Origin: Actinomadura sp. J1-007
GTDB lineage: Bacteria > Actinomycetota > Actinomycetes > Streptosporangiales > Streptosporangiaceae
DNA length: 64,000 bases
NCBI RefSeq assembly: GCF_009793335.1
Contig: NZ_WING01000001.1
Location: 6,572,001-6,636,000, forward strand
Direction: 5' to 3'
Shown here: positions 17,007 through 25,301 of the stretch, one piece after another
Numbering within the stretch: the stretch's first letter is position 1
Layout: each line of letters starts with the position of its first letter
Position numbers and translations under genes: made by a program
Notes under the pieces: generated by a model
Seen by the model: the letters and a program-made list of their open reading frames with translations, nothing else
Told to the model about the DNA's origin: nothing
The model's database searches: none

Positions 17007-17717
17007 ATGGCGGACACGGACGCGCTCCGCGCGGTGATGATCAAGGCGGCGGAGCGGCAGCTCGCGGCGTCCTCGGACAACGACATCGCCACGCGCGCGG
17101 TGTGCGAGGCGGCCGGCGTGACCCAGCCCGTCCTCTACCGCCTGTTCGGCGACAAGCGGGGGCTCCTCGACGCCGTCGCCGACCACGGGTACGAGCGCTA
17201 CGCCGCCCTCAAGGCCGCGCAGGAGCGGACGGACGACCCGGTGTCCGACCTGCGCGCCGGGTGGGACGGCCACCTGGCGTTCGCGAAGGAGCACCCGGCC
17301 CTTTACCAGCTGATGTTCACGCCCCGGCCGTGGTCGCATTCGACCGCGCGGGCGCGCGTGTTCGACCTGCTCGTGGCGGCGCTCGTACGGTGCGCGGCGG
17401 CGGGCGCGCTGAAGGTCGAGCCGCGGACGGCCGCGCGGCTGATCCTGTCCGCCAACGTCGGGATCGCCCTTGACCACATCGCGAGACCGACCCTGTTCGA
17501 CGACCCCGCGCTGTCGCACCGCATGCGCGAGGCCGTCTTCTCGAACGTGCTCACCGAGGCGACCGAGCAGGCGGAGGGCGACCCGTTGCGGACCGCCGCC
17601 CTGCGCCTGCGCGCCCAGCTCGAACTCCACGGCACCGGCGCCCTCGAACAGGCCGAGACCGCCCTGCTTCTGCGCTGGCTCGACCGCATCGCCGGGCACG
17701 GCGCCCCTCGACCCTGA
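17007..17717 (+). CDS. TetR-family transcriptional regulator
   Basis: A 236-aa repressor. Helix-turn-helix IATRAVCEAAGVTQPVLYRLFGDKRGLLDAVADHG lies at about residues 25-60, followed by a TetR C-terminal domain (HPALYQLMFTPRPW). The ATG at 17007 was chosen because homology begins there; the open frame extends upstream without a ribosome-binding site. It diverges from the SDR/tautomerase pair and likely controls it. The ligand is unknown. Confidence 0.9.
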   Translation: MADTDALRAVMIKAAERQLAASSDNDIATRAVCEAAGVTQPVLYRLFGDKRGLLDAVADHGYERYAALKAAQERTDDPVSDLRAGWDGHLAFAKEHPALYQLMFTPRPWSHSTARARVFDLLVAALVRCAAAGALKVEPRTAARLILSANVGIALDHIARPTLFDDPALSHRMREAVFSNVLTEATEQAEGDPLRTAALRLRAQLELHGTGALEQAETALLLRWLDRIAGHGAPRP

Positions 17718-17772
17718 CCAAGGGCACCTCCGGCCTTGTGCCCGATCCCGGCGCCGCGCCCCGGGTGGGACG

Positions 17773-18162
17773 TCACACGGCGGCGACGGCGTCGATCTCG
17801 ACGAGGCACTCCGGACCCAGGCCGGCCACGACGTGGACCGTGATGGCCGGCGGCGCGTCGGCCGGGTCCCAGACCTGCTGGAACGCGGCGAAACCCTCGT
17901 TCAGCACGTGGCCGTCCACCACGGCGATGTTCCAGTGCACGATGTTCGCCAGGCTCGCGCCCTCGCTCTCCAGGATGGTCCGGAGGTTGCGGAACGCCTG
18001 GGCCGCCTGCTCCGCGACCGTCGGGCCGACGACCTTGCCCTCGGCGTCCACGCCGTTCTGCCCGCTGATGTAGATCGTCTTCGCCGGCTGCTCGACCACG
18101 ACGGCCTGGCTGAACGCCGGGCTGCGGTGGAGTCCTTCGGGGTTGACGTGCCGCGTGCTCAT
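17773..18162 (-). CDS. RidA/YjgF/UK114-family protein
   Basis: A 129-aa Rid-family protein (trimeric enamine/imine deaminase fold). It has the family core IYISGQNGVDAEGKVVG, QAAQAFRNLRTILE and the late VVAGLGPECLVEIDAVA; the canonical Arg that binds the carboxylate is not in its usual context, so it belongs to a side branch rather than strict RidA. It starts at ATG 18162 with GGAGAGGA upstream. It is divergent from the CGNR regulator, with one operator over its promoter. Confidence 0.88.
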   Translation of the reverse strand: MSTRHVNPEGLHRSPAFSQAVVVEQPAKTIYISGQNGVDAEGKVVGPTVAEQAAQAFRNLRTILESEGASLANIVHWNIAVVDGHVLNEGFAAFQQVWDPADAPPAITVHVVAGLGPECLVEIDAVAAV

Positions 18163-18183
18163 GATGCCGTCCTCTCCGGCGAT

Positions 18184-18230
18184 GAAACCGGTATAAGTGG
18201 TTTCTTGGCGAAACCAGTTATACTGGTTTC
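18184..18230. promoter_or_regulatory. Two tandem 21-bp operators for the CGNR regulator
   Basis: Site 1 (18184-18204) has arms GAAACCGGT and AGTGGTTTC around ATA. Site 2 (18210-18230) has perfect arms GAAACCAGT and ACTGGTTTC around TAT. Centres are 26 bp apart. Site 2 contains TATACT (18219-18224) as a -10 and abuts the ATG at 18231, implying a leaderless, autorepressed transcript. Site 1 covers the start region of the divergent ridA-like promoter. Confidence 0.85.
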
Positions 18231-18833
18231 ATGCGAGCGAGGACAACCGGCCGGGTTCTGCACGACCCCAAGGGCGGGTCATTTCGGTTCGACGCCGGGG
18301 CGGTCTGCCTGGACTTCGCCCATACGGGCGGCGAGGGCCGGTACGCGGTGTTCGAGACCCTCCGCGAGCCCGCCGACCTGGGCGAATGGCTGGCCGAGCC
18401 GCCGCTGGCCGCCGTCCTGACCGACCCCGTGACGCCCCGCGAGCTGGCCGCCGCCAAGACGCTCCGCCAGGCGATCTGGGACGCGGCGCACGACCGCGCG
18501 GCGCGCCGTCCCGTCCGCGCCGAGGCGGTGGCGACCATCAACCGGGCCGCCGCCGCGCCACCCCTGGTCCTCGAACTCGCCGATGCCGGAACGACCGCCG
18601 CATGGGCCACGCCCGTACGGGCGACGCAGGCGCTGTCGACCCTGGCGCGGGAGATGATCGAGCTGCTGACCGGACCGCTCTCCGAACGCATCCGCGAATG
18701 CGCGAGCGACAACTGCCCGCTGGTGTTCGTCGACTCGTCCCGCCCCGGCGCCCGCCGCTGGTGCGCGATGGAACGCTGCGGCAACCGCCACAAACTCCGC
18801 ACCCACCGCGCCCGCCACTCCACCAACCCGTGA
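18231..18833 (+). CDS. ABATE/CGNR zinc-finger transcriptional regulator
   Basis: A 200-aa regulator. The N-terminal ABATE domain begins at LDFAHTGGEGRYAVFETL; the C-terminal CGNR zinc finger reads CASDNCPLVFVDSSRPGARRWCAMERCGNR followed by a basic tail. This is the standard architecture for stress- or metabolite-responsive DNA-binding proteins in actinobacteria. ATG 18231 directly follows an operator, and the -10 to ATG distance predicts leaderless mRNA. It most likely represses itself and the divergent Rid-family gene. Confidence 0.93.
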   Translation: MRARTTGRVLHDPKGGSFRFDAGAVCLDFAHTGGEGRYAVFETLREPADLGEWLAEPPLAAVLTDPVTPRELAAAKTLRQAIWDAAHDRAARRPVRAEAVATINRAAAAPPLVLELADAGTTAAWATPVRATQALSTLAREMIELLTGPLSERIRECASDNCPLVFVDSSRPGARRWCAMERCGNRHKLRTHRARHSTNP

Positions 18834-18969
18834 CACACCCGCCCGATGCCCCTAAGAACGAGACGGAGCCAGGCGGTTCCCGGAACGGCGCGTTCAACGA
18901 TGGGGTAGAGACCAAGGCTGGCGGGGAGCCTGTAGGCGCGACCTCGGTCGCCGCCTAAACAGACAGGCC

Positions 18970-19004
18970 CAGAAGGCGTCGGCGACCGCCGGGTGGCCGT
19001 GCCT
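18970..19004 (-). pseudogene. Fragment of aidB-type acyl-CoA dehydrogenase 3' region (direct repeat of 48622-48656)
   Basis: 34 of 35 bases match 48622-48656, within intact aidB. The single difference is C at 18987 against G at 48639. On the minus strand both read RHGHPAVADAF. Similarity ends abruptly on both sides. It could be one arm of an integration-site duplication, or all that remains of a deleted paralogue. Confidence 0.75.
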
Positions 19005-19174
19005 CGCCGAAGAGGGACGCCGGAAAGGCAAGGGCCAGACGTCCCATAACGACGGGCTTCGAGCCCCGACGGTGGCCAGCCCGGTGAGGGAGTCCTCGAT
19101 CTCGCGACCGTCGGTGTCGAGACGGCGCTCCGCGCCTAGTTTCCGCCACCCGGTGGCGCACTCAGGAGGCGCGG

Positions 19175-19210
19175 CTCCCATTCCCCGCACACGTCTGCGG
19201 GGAACGGGAG
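19175..19210 (-). terminator. Strong hairpin downstream of the secreted-protein gene
   Basis: TTCCCCGCA (19181-19189) and TGCGGGGAA (19196-19204) pair perfectly around a 6-base loop. After one mismatch the stem extends with CTCCC and GGGAG. It lies about 45 bases past the stop of the minus-strand gene at 19253, so it is a probable terminator. Confidence 0.7.
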
Positions 19211-19252
19211 GGACGTGTAGCCCTCTCCCGCTCCCCGCGAGGTGCTGCTACG

Positions 19253-19555
19253 TCACATTGCGGCGGTTCGCGCGCTGGGGATCAGTTTGACGTAGAGGTA
19301 TTCGGTGGACGTCGGCTGGTAGAAGACGCACCGAAAATCGCTCCACTGCTTCTCCTGCACGCCGTGCATCCCCGCCATCAGGCATTGGGCTTGATCGTAT
19401 CGGGAGTAGGGGTAGGCACCGTGGTAGGTGTATCCCTCCAGAATCTCGTCGGCATGCGCGGCTGGGGCGGCGGCGGTCAGTGGAAGGAGCGCCGCGACCC
19501 CCAGCACGAAGGCTGCGGTGATCGAGCGGAAGCCGTTGGAACGGGGCGAGGTCAT
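19253..19555 (-). CDS. Small secreted protein of unknown function
   Basis: A 100-aa precursor with a signal peptide: basic start MTSPRSNGFR, hydrophobic AAFVLGVAALLPLTAAAPA and a cleavage site AHA-DE. The mature part of about 64 residues has two Cys (QAQCLMAG, FRCVFYQ) that may form one disulfide, and many aromatic residues (YTYHGAYPYSRY, EYLYVKL). An AAAGGAA ribosome-binding site precedes ATG 19555. I do not recognise a family. Confidence 0.75.
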   Translation of the reverse strand: MTSPRSNGFRSITAAFVLGVAALLPLTAAAPAAHADEILEGYTYHGAYPYSRYDQAQCLMAGMHGVQEKQWSDFRCVFYQPTSTEYLYVKLIPSARTAAM

Positions 19556-20005
19556 GAGGGTTCCTTTCTGGAGTGTGATCGGTTTTGTCGCGCGGCTGGG
19601 CGAAGGACGGTCGTTGCGGAGTAGGGCACGGCAGAGGCCGGCGCGCTACAAGAACCTTGCGGCCTTGCATTAGGCGTTGACGAATGCGTTCCGTATCCAG
19701 GTCTGCAACGTCTCAAGCTGCTTGCTGTCCATCTGCTAATCGGGGAATTGAACGCGAAGTGGCGGGTGGTGCCGCTGATGGGCGGGGACATTGAGGCGTA
19801 GATAAGACGGGAGGCTGGGAGCATGTGTGAACCAGCAGGGGCGGTGATGCCGATGGGTGGGGCGGGGCTGCCAATTCTCGATGGCGCCCCGACCGTGAGC
19901 CAGCACCCCCGCGGCTCCAGGCCCCTGTCGAAGGCGCAACCTTGCAGTACCAGCTACCAGAGACGACGGCCCGCAGGGAAGCACACAAATTTCCGACCGC
20001 TGAAA
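19556..20005. other. 450-base region with debris only
   Basis: Less GC-rich than its surroundings. A 20-codon minus-strand frame near 19676-19738 (MDSKQLETLQTWIRNAFVNA) could be the remnant of a larger gene. No other credible coding sequence. Confidence 0.4.
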
Positions 20006-20377
20006 TCAACGCCGCCCCCGCCGACCGGACGTGAGCAGGGCGGCCGCGTGCGCGAGGACGAGCGGGTCGTTGTCGACGAACACGATCTTCGCGTCGGGTG
20101 CGGCGCGCTGCGCGACCTCGTGCGTGTTGTCGGCGGTGAGCAGGCCGGTGCCGATGTCGAGGAACTGGCGGGCGCCGGAGTCGGCGGCGAGGTAACGGAC
20201 GGCGCGCCCGAGGAACATCCGGGACGTACGCGCCGCCAGCACGAACCCCGGGAACACCGCGGCGATCTGGGCGCCGACCCGCCGGTCCACAGGATAATTG
20301 TCGTTCCCGCTGAGCCAGTGGTTCTAGATCCGTGCGGAGTGCGGCACGGACGTGTCGATCGCTGAGGTATCGACCAT
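20006..20377 (-). pseudogene. SAM-dependent methyltransferase (DUF574-type), nonsense codon and 3' truncation
   Basis: From ATG 20377 the frame reads MVDTSAIDTSVPHSARI, then TAG at 20326-20324, then NHWLSGNDNYPVDRRVGAQIAAVFPG, RTSRMFLGRAVRYLAADSGARQFLDIGTGLLTADNTHEVAQ and IVFVDNDPLVLAHAAALLTS. This is the N-terminal half of the large actinobacterial family of S-adenosylmethionine-dependent methyltransferases; the TAG replaces a Tyr or Trp. Homology stops at about residue 110, whereas family members are about 260-280 aa. It is a truly broken gene. Confidence 0.85.
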
Positions 20378-20507
20378 GAGCGCTCCTCGCAGGGTGCCGT
20401 TTGGCGATCTCCATCCTTGCCGTGTCGGTGACCTGCGTAGAACGTCTGGCCGCGAGCGGCAACGCTCGGACCGTTCGGACACCCTGCGAGTGCGGCGGAT
20501 CTCTGGA

Positions 20508-20783
20508 TCAGTACGGCACGACGATGCCGCGCGCGCGAAGGCTCAGCAGCGCTCGGGAGAGGCATTCGCCCGCAGTGCGGCCGTCGGCTCGGAGACCGCA
20601 GCTCAACGGGCCGCCGCTGGCGGCGAATGTCCAGGCGGGCCTGTTCTCGGCCAACCGCTCCGGATCCACCCTGATGAACGCGTTGATGCCCTGCTCGGCC
20701 AGCCACTCCAGGATGAGCAGTACGACCTCTTCAATATCCACCTGCTGGTCAGCCTCACATCTGCGAAATCCGCGTTCAGACAT
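20508..20783 (-). CDS. Hypothetical protein
   Basis: A 91-aa product (MSERGFRRCEADQQ..) with a compact acidic N-terminal helix, VDIEEVVLLILEWLAEQGINAFIRVDPE, then WTFAASGGPLSCGLRADG and RALLSLRARGIVVPY. Composition and codon bias look coding. No family recognised. An upstream GTG at 20834 would add 17 residues; neither start has a clear ribosome-binding site. Confidence 0.55.
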   Translation of the reverse strand: MSERGFRRCEADQQVDIEEVVLLILEWLAEQGINAFIRVDPERLAENRPAWTFAASGGPLSCGLRADGRTAGECLSRALLSLRARGIVVPY

Positions 20784-21069
20784 GGCCACGACCGTACGCG
20801 GCTCGCAGAGCGGGTCTGTAGAGCGCAAGATCACTCACAAGGCAAGTGCGGAAGTCGCCTCCCGCGTCCGTAGAAGGAGCACTTGATGAGGTCCGGTTCT
20901 GTGTCGTGCGGCGAACGACGGTGGCTTCCATTCCCTCAACGCCACCGCGGACCAGCAGGTTCTCTATACCTGCTCGCAGTTCTTGGCCGGTGGTCTCGGC
21001 GACGGCTTCGTTGGCGGGGCGGGGGTAGCGCGTGGTGGTGCGCGGATTGCGGTGGCGGGTCTTGGTCAT
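20776..21069 (-). pseudogene. C-terminal fragment of a tyrosine-recombinase-like integrase
   Basis: The frame from ATG 21069 begins MTKTRHRNPRTTTRYPRPANEAVAETT, which resembles the extreme C-terminus of actinobacterial tyrosine integrases (RHKNPRTxxRYVxPG.EAVAE), where the final Tyr is catalytic. The upstream catalytic domain is absent. The rest of the frame shows no similarity and is probably read-through. Confidence 0.45.
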
Positions 21070-21183
21070 GATGAGGTGCGGCGAAACCTTCCTTCTGCCG
21101 GATCTGGCCCCCGGCGGCCATCCCCGCCCCCGACGCACGCGACGATGACGACGAGAGCTGCCCCCGGCCGCGGCCGAACCTCA

Positions 21184-21567
21184 TCAGGGCTCCGGGTGCG
21201 TGTCCGTGATCGCGATGACCTCGTCGAGGCGGTCCAGGGCGGCTTGCAGATCGTCGACCTTGGCCTGGATGCGGTCGCGTTCGGCGCGCAGCATGGCTCG
21301 TTGCTCGGCGTCGGTGTGCCCCGAGTCCCAGCACGGGAGGAGTTCCGCGATCCTTCGGCTGGTCAGGCCGGCGGCGAACATCTGCTGGAAGAAGCGCACC
21401 AAGGGGACGGCGTCCTGCCGGTAGAGGCGCTGGCCGGACGGGCTGCGCTCCGCGACGAGCAGCCCCTGCTGCTCGTAGTAGCGGACGGCGCGTACCGAGA
21501 CGCCGGCACCCCGCGCCACCTCGCCGATGCGGACGAGCCGCTCGCCCGCGGCCTCCGTGACGGTCAT
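21184..21567 (-). CDS. MerR-family transcriptional regulator
   Basis: A 127-aa MerR protein. Winged helix RIGEVARGAGVSVRAVRYYEQQGLLVAERSPSGQRLYRQD lies at residues 12-51, followed by a dimerisation coiled coil (ERDRIQAKVDDLQAALDRLDEVI). There is one Cys (PCWDSGHT) and no metal-binding Cys set, so it is probably a small-molecule sensor. The start at ATG 21567 has GGGAGGA seven bases before. It diverges from an SDR whose promoter has the 19-bp spacer typical of MerR control. Confidence 0.92.
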   Translation of the reverse strand: MTVTEAAGERLVRIGEVARGAGVSVRAVRYYEQQGLLVAERSPSGQRLYRQDAVPLVRFFQQMFAAGLTSRRIAELLPCWDSGHTDAEQRAMLRAERDRIQAKVDDLQAALDRLDEVIAITDTHPEP

Positions 21568-21603
21568 GGTGATTCCTCCCACCCCGGTCCTGACGGCCGG
21601 CAC

Positions 21604-21634
21604 TTGCCTCTGACGTCAACGTCAGGTCTTAGCG
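21604..21634 (+). promoter_or_regulatory. MerR-type promoter of the SDR
   Basis: -35 TTGCCT (21604-21609) and -10 TTAGCG (21629-21634) are separated by 19 bases. The spacer holds the palindrome CTGACGTCAACGTCAG (21610-21625). Overlong spacing with a central dyad is the hallmark of MerR-activated promoters. The ATG at 21643 lies about where transcription would start, so the mRNA is probably leaderless. Confidence 0.85.
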
Positions 21635-21642
21635 TACCCGGC

Positions 21643-22370
21643 ATGGATATCAACGACTCGGTCGTCCTCGTCACCGGAGCCAACCGCGGCCTCGGCCGCG
21701 CCTTCGCCCAGCGCCTGCTCGAACGGGGCGCCCGCAAGGTGCACGCGACGGCCCGCCGACCGGAGACCGTGGACCTGCCCGGGGTCGAGGTGCTGCCCCT
21801 CGACATCGCCGATCCCGCATCCGTGAGGGCCGCCGCCAAGGCCGCCCCGGACGTCACGCTGCTCGTCAACAACGCGGGGATCCAGACGGGGGCCGACCTG
21901 GTGACCGGTTCGCTGGACGGGGTGCGGCACGAGCTGGAGACCAACGTGTTCGGCCACCTGGGCATGATCCGGGAGTTCGCGCCGGTGCTCGCCAGGAACG
22001 GCGGGGGCGCGATCGTCAACGTCCTCTCCGCCATGTCGTGGTTCGGGTCAAGGGTGCCAACGCCTACCACCTGACCAAGGCCGCCGCCTGGGCCATGACC
22101 AACGGCGTCCGCCTGGAGCTCGCCGAGCAGGGCACGCTCGTGACGGCGGTGCACCTCGGTCTGGCCGACACCGACATGGCCGCGGGCTGGCCCGTGGACA
22201 AGATCACGCCGTCGGACCTGGCCGACGCGGCGCTCGACGGGGTCGAGGCGGGCTCCGCCGAGGTCCTCGCCGACCAGTGGAGCCGGGACGTCAAGTCCCG
22301 CCTGCCCTTGACACCCGAAGAGTTCAACACCGAGATGGACCGCGCCATGGCGGCACTGACGGCCACCTGA
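21643..22370 (+). pseudogene. SDR-family oxidoreductase, single-base frameshift
   Basis: From ATG 21643: MDINDSVVLVTGANRGLG, then NNAGIQTG and IVNVLSAMSWFG in the first frame. The conserved continuation VKGANAYHLTKAAAWAMTNGVRLEL, with the active-site YHLTK, is one frame away and runs to 22370. Adding one G to GGG at 22045-22047 gives a continuous protein of about 242 aa. Everything else is preserved, so an assembly indel is plausible. The MerR gene upstream diverges and should control it. Confidence 0.85.
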
Positions 22371-22838
22371 GAGCCCCTCGGGCCGCACTGACTTCGGTCG
22401 GTCGGTCAATACCCCGCGATTGTGGATCTTCATGGTGTGGCCTCGTGCCGGCGGGGGGCGGGAGCGGGCCTGGTGTCGGCCGCTGGTGGCCGCCGTGACC
22501 AGGCGGTGCCCGGCAGGCGGTGGGGCGCCGGGCTGTCGGGGTGTCGCTGCCGGTGATCAGAACGGTGAGGCGCCGCCGTCGCCGATCTCCCGATCGACGC
22601 GCACCGGCAGGACGCGACCGTCGTCCAGCCGGGGCTCGGTGCGCTCGCTCACCTGCGCCCTGACGGTCCACGACCCCCGCATCCGAACGGCAGACAGCGG
22701 TGACCCCGCTCAATCCGGCTCGCTGTCGCCGTTGGCCGGTGGGTTGTTGATATCGGCTCCGCTCTTTCGGGTCGCGGGCTACCCTCGGCATGATCGTTTG
22801 CCGAAACCCGGCAACGGTATCGAGGGACAGGAGAGTCC
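22371..22838. other. 468-base intergenic stretch
   Basis: No recognisable gene. A 41-codon minus-strand frame (22557-22682, MRGSWTVRAQVSERTEPRLD..) has coding-like composition but no supporting homology. The right end presumably carries the promoter for the secreted protein at 22839. Confidence 0.4.
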
Positions 22839-23288
22839 ATGCACGTAACCCGCATGGGAACCATCGGTGTGTTCGTCGGCTCGTCCCTGGCGATCGCCAT
22901 GGCGGCCCCGGCCGAAGCCGCTCCGGCGGCCGCGGGCACCGCTCCGGTCACCGTGGCGGCGGCGCAGAGCTACACCTACAAGCCTTACATGAAGGCCACG
23001 AAGGTGAGCGGCAAGTGGGGCGCTCGCGCCTACGCCAAGTACAAGACGCTCAAGAGCCCGGCCATGAAGAAGGTCTGCCTTCAGGTCTGGGCTGCGGCGG
23101 TCCATTCGGACTTCCCCGTCACGACGGCCTGCTTCAAGGTCTACCCGTACGAGAACGCGACCGTCAGCACCTCCCGGTTCAAGTGCACCGTCCACCCCCT
23201 CTACGCCAAGATCCTGGCCTACGACAGCAAGAACAAAGAGATGAAGAGCCTGCGGAAGAACTCCGTGAACTACCAGGTCGCCTGCTGA
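22839..23288 (+). CDS. Secreted Cys-containing protein of unknown function
   Basis: A 149-aa precursor with signal peptide VFVGSSLAIAMAAPAEAAPA. The mature domain is basic and aromatic and has four Cys (KVCLQVW, TACFKVY, FKCTVHP, QVAC at the end) that could form two disulfides. GGAG lies nine bases before ATG 22839. No named family recognised; the spacing resembles other actinobacterial exported small proteins with a two-disulfide beta fold. Confidence 0.75.
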   Translation: MHVTRMGTIGVFVGSSLAIAMAAPAEAAPAAAGTAPVTVAAAQSYTYKPYMKATKVSGKWGARAYAKYKTLKSPAMKKVCLQVWAAAVHSDFPVTTACFKVYPYENATVSTSRFKCTVHPLYAKILAYDSKNKEMKSLRKNSVNYQVAC

Positions 23289-23796
23289 CCGTGCCCGGCG
23301 TCCGCGCCGCGTGAACAGGCGCACGGGTCTCCGGTGGACGGCTCTTCGCAGCCCGACAACGGAGGCCCGCTGCCGCCACCGGCGATCCCGACCAGGTGCG
23401 AGGGCGGACGCGGCCGTACCCCCGACCCGCGCCGCCGCCAGCGCGCCGCCATACACATCCAACTCCTCCTTCCGGAGCTGGAGAGCGCGGCGGCCGCCGC
23501 GACGTACCGCAGCCGGCACGTCCGCAACGACCAGGACGCCGAAGACCGGCACCGCCGACGGGCACTCCGCGCGCTTGGAGGCCCGGACCGCGCTCGGACT
23601 GGGCGAGGAGCAGCCCCCGCCTCGACGAGCGGAGAGACGAAGGTTCGCGTCACGTCGCCGGTCCCGGTCACGGCGAGATCACGCCGATTGCGGCGCGAGG
23701 CGTCTCCTGCTCGTCGGCGACTTTCACCGATACTTCTCAGCTGTGATGTGCGGGATCGGGGAGCGCTCACGTCCGGAGCGGGGCACGTGGGGCCGG
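23289..23796. other. 508-base intergenic stretch
   Basis: Lies between convergent genes. Only compositionally biased open frames on both strands; I see no gene, repeat or RNA that I can name. Confidence 0.45.
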
Positions 23797-24780
23797 TCAG
23801 GTGATGTGCCGGGGGCCTGCGGCGCGGAGGAGCCGGTTGGCGATCGCCAGTCCCAGCCCCTTCTCCACCGGCAAGGAGGCGACGATGAGGTCGCATCCCT
23901 GCCGGTCGAGTTCGCGCAGGAACCCGTACAGTCCTCGCGCGTAGGCGGCCATCGAACCGGGGACCTTCACCACGGCGTGCGCCTTCACCGCGGCGCCGGC
24001 CACCGACGGGGGAACGAGGACGCCCACCTGGTGTCCCTCCTCCTGCGCGAGTTCGGCTCGGCGGACGACCTGCTCGGGGTCGACCAGGACGACCCGTGCC
24101 CGCGGCGCGTAGTGCGACGGATGCTGGCCCGGTACCCGGATCCGGGTCGTCGTCGCCACCTCCAGCGGACGCCCCAGCGCCGCTTGGAGGTCCTCGCGCG
24201 TCACCGCGCCGGGCCGCAGGATGCTCGGGGTCTCGCCGGTGGCGTCGAGGATGGTCGACTCGACGCCGACCTGGCAGGGCCCGCCGTCCAGCACGAAGTC
24301 GACGGCCCCGCCGAGCTCGGAACGGACGTGGTCCGCCGCCGTGGGGCTGACCTGCCCGAAGCGGTTGGCGGACGGGGCTGTGACGCCGCCCCCGAAGGCC
24401 GCCAGTAGTGCGAGCGCGACCGGGTGGTCGGGCACGCGCACGGCCACCGTCTCCAGTCCGCCCGTGGCTTCGAGGGGTACCCGGCCGCCGCGCCGCAGGA
24501 CCAGCGTGAGAGGCCCCGGCCAGAACCGTTCGGCCAGCACGCGGGCGGTCGCCGGCACGTCGGCGACCCAGTCGTCCAGCGGTTCCGCGCCGCTGAGGTG
24601 GACGATTAGCGGGTGTGAGGGCGGGCGCCCCTTGACCTGGAAGATGCGCGTGACTGCGGCGGGATCCTCGGCGTTGGCTCCCAGACCGTAGACGGTCTCG
24701 GTCGGGAAGGCCACCAGCCCTCCGGCACGCAGCACATCGGCCGCCTTCTCGATATCACCGGTCCTTGCCACCACCCGCAC
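23797..24780 (-). CDS. L-threonylcarbamoyladenylate synthase (Sua5/TsaC family)
   Basis: A 327-aa two-domain Sua5-type protein. The N-terminal YrdC domain has GGLVAFPTETVYGLGANA, KGRPPSHPLIVH, FWPGPLTLVL and TAPSANRFGQVSPT; the C-terminal Sua5 domain begins after SILRPGAVT and GQHPSHYAPRARVVLV. It makes threonylcarbamoyl-AMP from Thr, bicarbonate and ATP for tRNA t6A37 modification. It starts at GTG 24780. Actinobacteria usually have a second copy near prfA/atp genes, so this may be an extra paralogue. Confidence 0.93.
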   Translation of the reverse strand: MRVVARTGDIEKAADVLRAGGLVAFPTETVYGLGANAEDPAAVTRIFQVKGRPPSHPLIVHLSGAEPLDDWVADVPATARVLAERFWPGPLTLVLRRGGRVPLEATGGLETVAVRVPDHPVALALLAAFGGGVTAPSANRFGQVSPTAADHVRSELGGAVDFVLDGGPCQVGVESTILDATGETPSILRPGAVTREDLQAALGRPLEVATTTRIRVPGQHPSHYAPRARVVLVDPEQVVRRAELAQEEGHQVGVLVPPSVAGAAVKAHAVVKVPGSMAAYARGLYGFLRELDRQGCDLIVASLPVEKGLGLAIANRLLRAAGPRHIT

Positions 24781-24879
24781 AAGCCTAGGCGCACCCGAAG
24801 CCCCCAGCGACGCCGCGCTCCCGCAGCCGACGCCGATTACGGTGCCGCCAAGCCGCCCGGGCGGCTCTTGTCAGGCGTC

Positions 24880-25301
24880 CCGGGCGGCAGGAATCTCTCG
24901 TTCGCAACTGTCCTGGAGCGGCGCGCCCGAGGGCACCAAGAGCTACGCCGTCACCGTCTACGACCCCGAGGCCCCGACCGGCTCCGGGTTCTGGCATTGG
25001 GCCGTGGCCGACATCCTGGCCACCGTCACCGAGCTGCCCGAGCGCACGGGCGGGCGACGGCACCGGCGCGGCCCTGCCTGGGGGAGCGTTCCGGCTCCCA
25101 ACGACGCGCGGATGCCCCGCTGCATTGGCGCCGCGCCGCCCGCCGGACGAACCGCACCGCTAATTCACCGTGGTGCAAGCTCTGGACGTGGAGACGATCG
25201 GCGTCCCGGCCGACGCCACCCCGGCGTTCCTCGGCTTCACGATGTCCGGCCACAGCCTCGGCTGGGCCGTCCTGACCACGACCGCCGAGCCCCCCGCCTG
25301 A
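24880..25301 (+). pseudogene. YbhB/YbcL (Raf-kinase-inhibitor-like) family protein, decayed
   Basis: Pieces of one PEBP-fold protein are spread over different frames: SGVPGGRNLS, then QLSWSGAPEGTKSYAVTVYDPEAPTGSGFWHWAVADI, then GDGTGAALPGGAF, then PNDARMPRCIGAAPPAG, then (after an in-frame TAA) FTVVQALDVETIGVPADATPAFLGFTM..SLGWAVLTTTAE. The first 40 or so residues are missing. At least four disruptions mean it is a genuine pseudogene, although some could be indel errors. Confidence 0.8.

Larger units (their letters stand above)
18834..19252. other. 419-base stretch without an intact gene
   Basis: Contains the aidB-like fragment (18970-19004) and a terminator hairpin (19175-19210). Otherwise nothing recognisable. 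It marks the left edge of the disrupted middle region. Confidence 0.6.

Noticed and set aside
19175..19210. Hairpin resembling an actinobacterial type I-E CRISPR repeat
   Set aside because: Single copy, no spacers, no cas genes; placement fits a terminator.
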